The translations under genes and the position numbers were made by a program. DNA of 64,000 bases from Bedellia somnulentella (Eukaryota; Arthropoda; Insecta; Lepidoptera; Bedelliidae): positions 17,980,001-18,044,000 of the forward strand of contig OY755171.1 of assembly GCA_963576735.1 (NCBI GenBank), in the 5' to 3' direction. The notes beneath the pieces are model-generated. The model saw only the letters and a list, made by a program, of their open reading frames with translations. It had not been told where the DNA came from and did not search any database. Each line of letters starts with the position of its first letter. The stretch's first letter is position 1. This document shows positions 36,301 through 48,300 of the stretch, in pieces.

Positions 36301-39300
36301 ATATGGCTACATAATTTTGGGGTTTATAAGCATAAGTATAAATATGTATGTAACTTCTAAAAGTGTCTGTGAAATCCCAACAATTCAACCTCATTTAAGA
36401 ATCATGATTATTTGTACTTTATATTGTTCATAGCTTCACAAACTTACCTCTCCGTTATCATTTTCATCTATATCTATCGCTTTTACTCGAATAACGTGAG
36501 TCCCGGGAGGGTCTCCCGCTCGCACGGCGGCATCGTATGGTTTTTCTACAAAAACCTAAAAAAACAGGAAATTATGTCATTTGCTACGTGGGAGAGATAT
36601 TCGAGGAACATTAACTGCGATGTAAGAGATATTTTGAGTTTCAGTTAGTTAGCTTTTTCAGAAGGTATAAACAATGGCATAAAAGAGCTATTTCCTAAAC
36701 TTACTGCTTTCTCTCTTCTAGTATAAAACTAGTTCGTAAGCTTTGGCTCTTGCTTAAAAGAATTGAAGGTTTCATAAGATGTATTTAAAAAAAATAATGA
36801 TCTGAATGGTTTTTATTATATGGACTTGTGTAGCCTATAAATAATAGATCACAATTGTATCAAGCGTACATTATTAAATTAATTAATAATATATTTTTTT
36901 GTAGTAGTAAACTAAAGGTACATAGGTTCCTAAGGCGGATAAGTGACTTCCCAACAGAATACTTACCGGACAATTATCGTTGACGTCAGTGACGGCTATA
37001 TTAATGACGGTAGCGGCTAGTCGTCCGCCCGCTCTAGCCGATACACCGAGACGGTATGAAAGTACGCCTGTGCTTGTAACTACGCCTGATACTGTGCCAT
37101 ATTTAAATAAATAAATACTTACCGGACAATTATCGTTGACGTCAGTGACGGCTATATTAATTACGGTAGCGGCTAGTCGCCCGCCCGCTCTAGCCGATAC
37201 ACCAAGGCGGTATGAAGCTCGGCGCTCGCGGTCTAAAGGTACGCCTGTGCTTGAAACTACGCCTGAGGTTAGACCGATCTGGGGATTGAATAAGGTGTTG
37301 TTTTTATAAATTTACATAAATGAGTTTCCTTATACTTTAAGTTATACTCATGGCTAAAAATCTCAAATAGGGGTACCTAGAGAGATAGAGTTGGAAATTC
37401 CTCAGCCAATTTTAGAAGTTGAGTGGGGAGAAGCTTTTAAAATATAGGTTGTGGGTAATGGGCTAAAAATGCTCTTACTCATTTTTAAAAGGAAATGTTG
37501 ATGTATCTTTTTATGTTTCTTATTTGAGTTGAGCATCAGTTGAATAAAACCTAGAAAAACAGCATTTTGAAGTAGAAACATATCCAGCTGATTTGTCTGT
37601 CAAAAAATAGTTACAGAAAACCCAAAAAACTTACTTTAAAGCCCTCCACAGGATTAAGGATACTAAACTCAACATGTTCATTCAGCGCTGCACCAAGAAT
37701 ATTCAACACCACTATCGTAGTTGGTTTCGTCGAGTTCTCTATGACAGCTCCGAAATACTCCATCTTTTGGAAAGCGAGGCCGGTTGGTTCTGGGGCTATA
37801 ACCTGTAAGTAAAGTAGATTGAATTGTTGGTACTAAAGAAAATTCGAACATGGTTTTCTTGATAGTTTTGGAGAAACTATGAAAAAGTAATCTTAAATAC
37901 AGACAATATTAATCTGTTCTTTAAATCGCGTGTCTTAGAGAATTAGGCACTATGTACCTATACCTATTATCTTCTTTAGTTAATACCAGTTAAACCTCTT
38001 TGCAACAAATAATTGACGAGCAAAGTTTTGCCCGCATACAAAGTTAATATTACCGGAGAGCATAATAAATAATAACTAGGTTATTTATACTTACTTGGAC
38101 ATAAACTTTAGCAGTAGTCGAATGCAAGCCATCTGAAGCGCGCACTTTCAATCGATATTCACTTTCCAAGTCATCGCTTTTCTCAACAAATAAAACGCCA
38201 TCTGCATTCATTTTGAAAACCACGTCATTATCACCTTCGACTATATCATAGGTGATCTTGCTAGGGTCAGTATCAGCATCTTTTGCTTGCAGTTTAGTGA
38301 CTAATACACCTTTCGCTGTTGGCAGTATTATATTGGCTTGGTAGGTGCTTTCAGCAAAGATTGGGGAGCAATCGTCAACATCTTCTACATCTATGAATAC
38401 TCTAGCCACACTTTCTGAGCGAAGTCGAGGGGTTCCCATGTCTAGAACCTACAAGTAAAAGAAAACAATAAGTGGACGAAAATCTATATCGTCACATAAT
38501 CCTTTTCATAATAAGTACACACCATGTAGTGTCGGCTTAGAATAGCACTACCCCGTTTCTACCGATGGGTGTACGTAAGAGGCGACTAACGGTATTGGGG
38601 CTTTTAAGGGATTTTTGGGCGATGCGGCTGGAGACCCATCACCAACAACCTTTACTTTACCATCCTTTCCCCACTCAATTTTCCAAATGTGGAGTTTCTA
38701 ATTTCTTAGCTCTGGCTACCCCTTCTAGGGATTTATAGCCGTGAGTATATGTATGTATGTATGTATAATAAGTAATGATGCAAAATGTTATCCTCGTTTA
38801 AAAAACCAATTTTTTTTTGAAAGATAATTGTTAAATTGTTGCTCTAAAATAGACCACTTGACTGACTGAAGATATTTATACAGCTATATACTTTTTTAGT
38901 AGGTCAAATTTTGATAGAAATTTTAAACCTCTATTGCTCTGAACGTGAATTAAACATAGAAACATACCTTAACACCAAACTCATATTTGGACTGAGTTTC
39001 ATAATCCAATTTGGCTCGAAGGACCAACGCTCCCGTGGTTGGGTCCACTCTGAAAGCGAGCGCTGCGATTGGATCCAACAATTCGTATCTTCGTTGCTGA
39101 TTGGCTGGTGAGTCTTCGTCTTCGGCTTCGAGGACCAATGGCATTGTCGTTTCGTTTTTGGTGACCAGATCACCAATCGATGCTGACTCTGATACTTTGC
39201 CGTGGTATTCTTTTGATGTTAATTTTGGCGGGTATTCATTACGGTCTAATACGTGGACTGTTATTTTTGCTTCGGCTGTGCCACCACCCTGATGAGAAGA

Positions 39301-42300
39301 CAAGAAATATTTACTAATATCTACAATAAAAATATTTACAGCATGTATTCAACAGTCAAGTACATTACAATCTTGTCACATTTTTTTTATTCGATGATAT
39401 ATTATCACATCAATTTGGTATTGATATTAATATGTGCCCAATCTTAATCCAAAAAAAAATCACCCACTCATTAAAAATACAAATTAAAAATGCACTTATT
39501 TAATAAAGATTGTCTTAACTTAATGGTACATACCATATTGCTTGCAACAATAGTAATATTATACAAGTTCTGTGTCTCATAGTCCAGAGGGGCTGCGGTG
39601 GACACAGCCCCTATAGAAGGGTTGACCCTAAATAATCCATTTCCACCTTCTAAATCGTAACGAACAGTGGAGCTCGATTTGGCTTCTAAAGTCGTCAATA
39701 ATGTTCCCGCTGGAGAATTTTCGTATACTTCGCATACTATTGAACTCTCGGTGAATCTGTGAGGAACAAAACGAAGGATTTGTTACTAATGAAATTAAAA
39801 AAAAAAGGATAGTGAAATATAACTACCAAGTAACTATAATTGTATTAATATTATAAAAGGTAGGCCTAACTTTGTACGAATACATTGCCACAGGAGTAAG
39901 TACAGTCTAAGTCACCTGACATTCCATTCGATGTTAACGAGTCATTGTACCTTTCCAGCAACTATTCATGTATTTATTTGTAATGAGTTACCTGGGTCAC
40001 AACATTGGTTTTATTTTAATTAACTGTATTTACGGATGTGAAGTGTCGGCTTAAAACTAATATATTTCTTACCATGGCGACTAAGGATATTGCGTTCTTT
40101 TAAAGGCGATAGCTAGAGACCAATCACCCATCATATATAATCATTTACCTACTTAGCTTTTAAAAGTGAGAAATATCTAATTTCGGGTAAATAGCAGTGA
40201 CTATATGTATCTAAGTAAAATTCGTTGGTTTATTATATCTATCTAAATATACTTACACAGGTGGCGCCCTCTCGTGGTCCACAAACAATACATGTAGAGG
40301 CAACGTGGATCGTAACGAAGTGGGTCCGGCGCGGACTTGTAGTGTGTACTCGCGGGGCGCGGCCGGGGGACGGCGGGAAAGAGATACTACGCCTGTGGTC
40401 GCGTCGATCTAAAAAATTTTTCAATAATAATTAGTGATTAGCAAGTCTACAAACTTAATATGGGAGAGGAAGGGGGTTCAGAGGGGCTTGTAAGTGATAC
40501 GGAAGATGGAAATATACCATTAAATGGATATAGTTAATGGAACTTAGTTTGGAGAGTAACCTCGCGGGGCGCGGCGGGAGAACGATACGACGCTGGCTTA
40601 TCTTTAAAGCCGTCAAACTAAAAAAACATATTTAGAGGTGGGGGATAAGATTAAGTGAATAGTGTTGACTGGGGTGGGGAGGGGGTAAAGAAGAGCTTGA
40701 AGCAGGTGATTCCTCAAGTCTCGGGAACATTGCATTGAAGAGTATCCAGAGATCCCACATTTGGGCACCAGGAAGGACCACCGTGTTTTAGTCAGTAAAA
40801 GTCTGACATATCCCCGTTGCACCCCCATGCGGCGGGGAATCAATGAGGATTTCCCCACGAAAAAAAAGGTTGTACATCAAAGTATAACCATCCATGAAGT
40901 GATATTTTAGAACTTCGGCGTTTGAGTAAAATAATTTTTGTTTTAGTTTGAATCAACTCTTTTCGGTGTAAAAGTTGGCATGTGTTAAAATCTCTGTGAT
41001 TTACTATCGGGATACCAAATTTACTTAAATTCGATGAAGAAGTTCCGAATAACAACAATTATCACAATGTACGCATTTGTAATACCAGTCAAATATTGTC
41101 AGAAGTTTTTGCTTTTACTCAGATTAATTTTCACTCAGTAGTCTTAAGTAATATTTTTGCAAGTTGTAGCAAGAAGTTTGAGGCCAATTCCCTAAATAAA
41201 AGAAAACTTTTCTTATAGCGAACCAAGCTTGGAATCATTTTTTTTTAGGTTTTTAGATTTTTGATTAGATTTGTATTTTGCTTCTGGCATAATTTCGAAA
41301 CATGGTATATTTATTAATTTTAGGCCGAAGTCAGTAGCTAAACAAATTTATCTTAAACGCTGTTAACGGTATATTTCAATCAACTTAAATAATCATTTAA
41401 TATACTGTAGTAAAAAGCATAGGCATCTTTTCAATCAATTATATTGTAAGCTTTGACTATGAACACTATAGACAGAGTCATAATGCAACGGGAGAGTACC
41501 TCTTTTAGATAGCAATATTTTTCCCTGTAATGTTGCGATCACTAGAAAACAATTACCCCAAAATAGTATAATCACCATTCTAAAAGCTACTTTTTAATTT
41601 AAAATTGATTACGTCAATTTATTGTTACGTCGTTTTATTTATTGTAAAGGTTTACTGTTTACTATATTATTTCCTGCAATTGGGGAGTCAACTTATACGT
41701 GCATTGGTATCCCTCTATGAGGATTCTAGTGCATGTGTAAGAGTAAACGGGGAAAACACTGACTGGTTCGGAATCTCTAGGGGTGTCCGACAGGGATGTG
41801 TAGCTTCTCCGTGGCTCTTCAATTTGTTCATGGATGACTGTTTGACAGAGTTGCGTGAAAGTGATTATGGACTAAGAATGGGTGGATTCATCATTAAATG
41901 CCTCTTGTATGCTGACGATCAAGTGCTACTTGCATCATCGGCAGAAGAGTTGCAAGAGATGATGAATATTGCATGTAAGTCTTTTGTAAGAAAGGGAATG
42001 AGGGTGAATGTGGATAAGACCAAAACGATGGTTTTTGAGAGACAGGAAGATGTGACAGAATGCGTGATTGCGATTGATGGTAAGGATGTGGAACAGGTGA
42101 AGGAGTTTGTATATCTGGGAAGTTTGTTTACAAGGGATGGAAAATGTGATGAAGATATTGAGAGAAGAGTGAAAAAGGGTAATGCGATTAATGGAGCATT
42201 GGATAGCCTAATGTCTAGTCAATCGGTGTCCGAAAGGGCCCGAATGGCTGTGCATGATGCCGTTCTTGTTCCTACGCTTATGTATGGCAGTGAATGTTGG

Positions 42301-45300
42301 GTGTGGCAGAAGAAGCATGAAAGCAGAGTGAATGCAGTAGAAATGAGGTCCCTCAGAAAAGTATGTAATGTTAGGTTATGTGATCGTGTGAGGAACGATG
42401 TGATTCGTAAAAGGTGTGGTGTAAAAGATGATATTGTAAGTAAGATAGAAAAAGGAATGTTGAGATGGTTTGGGCACATCGAGAGGATGGATGATAGGAA
42501 ATTGGTAAAAGGTATCTATAGAGCTAATGTGGAAGGTAATGTTAGTAGAGGACGGCCACGAAAGACACACTTGGACCAAATTGAAAGTGTGCTCAAAAAG
42601 GCAGGCGTCCGAAGTATGAAGAATAAAAGAGCATGTATGAAAAGATTGATGGATGTAGACGAAGCAAGAGAGGTTTGCCAGGATCGTACGAAGTGGCGAT
42701 CGATAGTCTCTGCCTACCCCAATGGGAATTAACGGCGTGAGTATATGTATGTATATAATTATACATACTTGCTCCTAGTATTATACAATCTTTTTTGTTT
42801 AATTCTACCATTTATACTGATGTTTAATACACCGTGAAATCTAAAGCATTTTACTAACTATCAGGGATGAATCTTCCCATGATTACGAATAAATTTTTGT
42901 ACGGGACTAACTTTGTTACTGGACAAAAAAAAACAGCTGTTCCATAAGTGCAAGTTATGTAAATATCATACGGGTCATCATGGGTATAGTGGGGTCTATG
43001 TTTGTATTTTGAAAAATAAAAGACAGCACTATTTTGTACATGAGTTTTATTGCATTATTTACTATTGACCTTTAAACAAAATCAGTTTCGTGTGAAAATT
43101 TCGAATTCATTCGTCTATTTCAGTCACATTTTTCAAAAGATGATGTATTCGTACATCTAAGTATTTTATATTTGGTTGATTTCCAATTGCATCTTCCAGT
43201 GGCCGCAATCCATTTTTCTCGTAGATTCGGGTCTTTAGGAAAACTGTAATGAATACGAAGAAATTAAATAAATATAACAAATTTATTACTTACTAATTCC
43301 GTAGATAACAATTGGAAATCATTCAGCGTCGCTATAGCGCGACGAAATTCATAATATACTCACTCATTAACATCAGTTTACTAATTTGAAAATTTTACCC
43401 TAACGACAGGGTAGGATGAAAAACGTGAATTATGGGAACACTGAGATACTGCATATTTTTAGGTTATGCTATTAAAAAATTGCTCAAAATAACTAAAGAA
43501 AATGCTAGTAATCTAGTTCAACGTAATTAACATTTGAATCACTTTTTTTCTGATCGCGCAATGTATTTATTATGTATTTATCTGTAGAAAAACATTAAAA
43601 AACTCACTCACTTCAGAAAGTCAATCCTTCGATGTGTTTTTCGCTGCGGCTTCCGCAGCCAAGCACGCTACACCCAACCATACCTCACTAAATAATAAGT
43701 TTGACTAATGGAGTCTCTTTTATCACAATAACAATATACAAATGAATAAAATCTTTCTCAAAATCAAAAGAAAACCAAAATCGCTCACAAGTTGACGCTT
43801 TGTTTGTCAAGCTTTAAAAGCGTGACATCAACAAAACGGGTTACGCGATAGAGATGACAATAAAGATTTTGTATCTCTTTTTAACATATAAGAACTTAAA
43901 TAAGGGCTTCTCTTTTTAAAATGGATGACGTAACATCGCTCTATCTATAGTGTTCATAATCAAAGATTGTAAGCGTAAACTAGAGTATATCGTTCAATAA
44001 GAACATCAAATTTAAAATATCCTATTCTTTCACAGTATTACAATCTCAACCGAACTTACAGTGAAAATCCCCGCGGCGTCACCACCAGCTAAAGAATACA
44101 CGACCTTAGCATTCTCTCCGAAATCTCGGTCAGTAGCTCTTAGTGTGGCCACCACTGTACCAGGAGGTGCGGTGAATGGGACTCTGAAATGGAAAAAAGG
44201 AAGGTATAAGTAACTTGTGTCATTTATTAGAATGAGTGTAATAAATTAAGAAATGAAGTCTTTTAAATATTTTGATTGCGAATAATTTTGTTTGAGACCA
44301 GATTTATGGTTTAAGATTGGGGAAATACTTTACTTAAAACGGTTAACATTGAAAATAATTTTACAATGGCTCCGTCTTTCAACTCATAATGTGTGGTTAT
44401 TTTATCAAGGTCACCAACGGCTAATTTTGCTTAATCTTAAGATTTGTATAAAGAAAAATTTAAAACACATAGGAACTGAAATTATACTTTGATAAGTAAC
44501 CTCGCCCCCGCCAAGCGTCTTACTTAATCGTGTTCGTACGGTCATGATCGTGTACGGCGGCGAGCACCCGCGCCAATGTTAGTTTAGTTTGGCTAACACA
44601 AGGGTAGGCAGAGACTATCCTCTGACAAACCTCTTTAGCTTCATTTACATCCTTTCTTTTATACATGCTCTTTTATCCTTCACGTTTCGGACGCCTTCCT
44701 TAATTGTTTTATCAAACTATTTACGGCATGAACAGTTGTTTTAATGCTATAGGTATATAAAATCATATGACATTACCTCGCCTCAGCTAATCGTCTTCCC
44801 CAATCGGGCGCATGTTCATCGCGATCGTGTACGGTGACGAGCACTCGCGCGAATGCTCGCGAGCTCTTTGGTGCGTTGTCGCGAGCCCATACTGTTAGCT
44901 CGTGGCGGGAGCTGGTTTCTCTGTTGGGCGATAGAAAAGCTATTAATAATTGAAAAGGGGTTTGAATTAGTTCGTTTCAATAATATATAGTGCTTGCAAT
45001 AAGAAAAAAGATAAATACAAAAGAAACTATAATGTAAGTGAAAATTGCATTTGGGGTAAAATAATAAAAATCTCACTTTCTATCTCCTTTGAAATAGCGA
45101 ATTAATGAAATGACAAGACATAAATGTTTTCATTACAACTTTTTTTGGAATTTAGTAAGCCAAAGAGGGTATTTTATTTTACGTTACGAAAGGGGTGCAT
45201 TGCAGAGTATCAGCGTTTTTCTAAAAATAAACCGAAATTGCAAGACTTTCAAACAAAATCGCAGTAAAAAATATTATTAATAATAATTTACTAGTTATCC

Positions 45301-48300
45301 ATTAACCATATAACATAAAAGTATATTTTAATCACATGGTAACTAAACTTACCTATCAAGAGACTGTGCTAACTCCAAAACACCAGTGACCTCATCTAGC
45401 CTAAACAGCGGTAAAGATGCTGGCGCTTTAGCGGCTAATAGTCCATACAGCACTTTCGCTTCTCCCGACTCAGGCACAGCTCTTAGCGCTAACAGCGCTT
45501 CACCGACTCTAGTTTCTTCGTTGACTTCAACTTCATATTGGTCTTGGGTGAATGATAGACCGCCTTCATTTATATCGTTCACTACTGTTACGTTAATCTG
45601 TCAAAAGAGATATGTGTTCATTTTTAAGTATCATGTTATCCTTATATTATCATTAAATTAATATTAAATCACAAATTTATAATATATCAGAAGGGCAAGC
45701 ACGAGCGCTATTTTATCGACACGATAACGGTTAGAATGAGATGGCAGTATACGATACTAAGTAAGTGCGTAAGAGATGGCTGCTTTATCCCACGCGATAA
45801 CTAGTTTAAACACGGCTCGTGCTTGCCCCGCAGGTTTGAATCAGTATTTATATGGAAAAATACCTATATACTTCATAGGACCAAGCTATATAAAATTATG
45901 CGAAAGATTTAGAAGCAGATTTATTTATAAGTTTATTAAATAAAATATTTTATAATAGGTAAAAGTGATTTATAGAGCTAATGTGGATGGTATTGTTAGT
46001 AGAGGACGACCTCGGAGGACACATTTGGATTAAATAGAGTGTGCTCAAAAACGTCCACGCAGGCTTCCGTAGTATGAAGAATGAAAGAGCATGCATGAAA
46101 AGATTGATGGACGTAAATGCAGCTAGAGAGGTTTGCCATGAGGGACTGGTGGCGTGAGTATATATTGTTTGTATGTATTTTATTACGTATAACTGGTTCG
46201 GGTTTTGATAGTACGGTTCGAGACAGTGAGGTTTCAATATTTGTTCCACGAGCGGTCAATTCGTTTAATAATATAATTTAAGTATGATAAACCAGATATA
46301 AAAAGTACTCCTAATAATAAAAATTGCTTGCTAGTATTCTGACAAATGATTACTTACCAAAGTATAAACAACATTGGTCCCATCAGTAACACTAACGTTA
46401 AGCGAATACTTGTTTTGTCGCTCCCACAGCAGCCGTCGAGCTAACACTAGCGAGCCATCTTCGCGACCGATCAGGAATTCGTTGCGAGGGTCACCGTCTG
46501 AAAGAAATTATAATAATTGAATGAAGTATTGATTTTGGGTGACATATTAAAGATGGTATCAGCCCCTTTTTACCCTTTAAATAATAAACTAAGTATGTTA
46601 TGGGATCAGATACAGTGCAGTTTAGATTCAATTCAATCAGACAAAACGTTACATAAAAAATCTTTTGCGCAACATCATCATCATCAGAAAGAAGTAAAGG
46701 AAGCTTTAAAATATTTCTCGGTCGTAGGATTACAAGGACTGGAAGGCGTTCTGTGACGTGATAAAACTAATTAACTTTCCTAATAAGAATCGGTCTCATA
46801 GATTTGGCCACAATTTCCACATAATCAAAATCATAACTTATTGTCACATCCTTATGTTCCTCATGTATTAGGTATCAAAGACCTTAATATGATAGTTATC
46901 GAAACCAAAGAACATCCATACATATACTTACGTCATTACTTCCTAAAAAACAAAAACTGTTTTACAAAATTTTATTATCTTAAGATAAATCCCACATACC
47001 AACAATAGAATAATAAACCGTATCCAATTCCAATAAGTCCAGGCGCGTCCAACTCTGCGGCGGTGGGCGCATGCGGGGCCGACAAGGAGTATGTATGGGC
47101 ATACATATACTCACCTGATAGAACTATTGGACAGTAAGGTCTATCTAACCCAATTATCAGTAAAAAAAATATGTCCACATACCAACGATAGAGTAATAAA
47201 CCGTATCCAACTTAAGATCATTACCTTGCAGCAGCGCTAATAAGAATCCAGGCGCGTCCAACTTTGCGGCGGTGGCGCGGGCGGGGCACGCAGGGACGGG
47301 GGAAGCCCATACATATACTCAAACGATTTAAATATTGGAACAATAAAGGCTATCTAACCCAAATATCAGTAAAAATAATATTACATACCAACGATAGAGT
47401 AATAAACCGTGTCCAATTCAGGATCATTAGCTTGCAGTAGCGCTAATAAGAATCCAGGCGCGTCTAGCTCTGCGGCGGTGGGCGCGGGCGGGGCAGGCAG
47501 GGAGGGAGGGGAGCCGCCCCCCGCCGCCACTCCGCGGAGAGACACGCGCGACCAGCCGCAGCGCGGGGGCGTGCCTTGGTCGCACGCACGGATCTATGGA
47601 AGAATATATGATATTATATTTGTTGTATGTAACTTAATATAATATAGTTAAGTAAATATGAATAATACATGTTGCGTTAAGTTGCAGATAAATTGATGGA
47701 CTTTTGATTGGACCACTTGACACTTTTTTCGTAATTACGCGGATGGACTTGCCAGAAAACGAACACTTCCTAACCGAAAATCGGGTTTCTTATTTAATTA
47801 TTTGGCAAATGTTTCTCTACTAAAAATCTTTACTTTTATCTTAATAATAATTTCCCACTTACCGTCAAATCATAAACAGCTCCTTTCCTCATCGGAGCCG
47901 TGGCGTATATCTTCCCAGTTTTAGCATGCACCACTATCAGACCGCGGGCTGAACCTCGCGCCCTTGACGAGTATCTCACACTACCGTTTGTACCAGAGTC
48001 AGCGTCGAGTGCTAATACCTGGAATCATTCTAGGGTTAAACTAGATGAACTTATAAGCGTTATCTTGGCATATATTAAGTAGAGTAAGATAAAAAGAGAA
48101 GTGGACCTCCCTTGTCGTTAAGACATTTAATTTTTGAAACTTATAAATGTAGGATTCCTTTTATAGCAATACTACACATAAAATAAAAACCACACACGAA
48201 ACTCCACAAAACTTACAGATCCGACGTAAATTCCTTGAGAAATGGTGTCATCATCATCGTACATATCCCAGGGTTGCTTTCCGGAGCTATCATCATCTTC

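Noticed and set aside
37123..37262. Shorter exon 19 starting at CTCAG/GCG
   Set aside because: Would shift phase after exon 18 (phase 0) into GCG-TAG; the acceptor at CCCCAG (37279) keeps the frame.
33114..47593. Exon copies as assembly artefacts from collapsed haplotypes
   Set aside because: Copies are partial, of different ages and with different indels; haplotype duplication would give full-length, nearly identical neighbours. Not fully excluded without reads.
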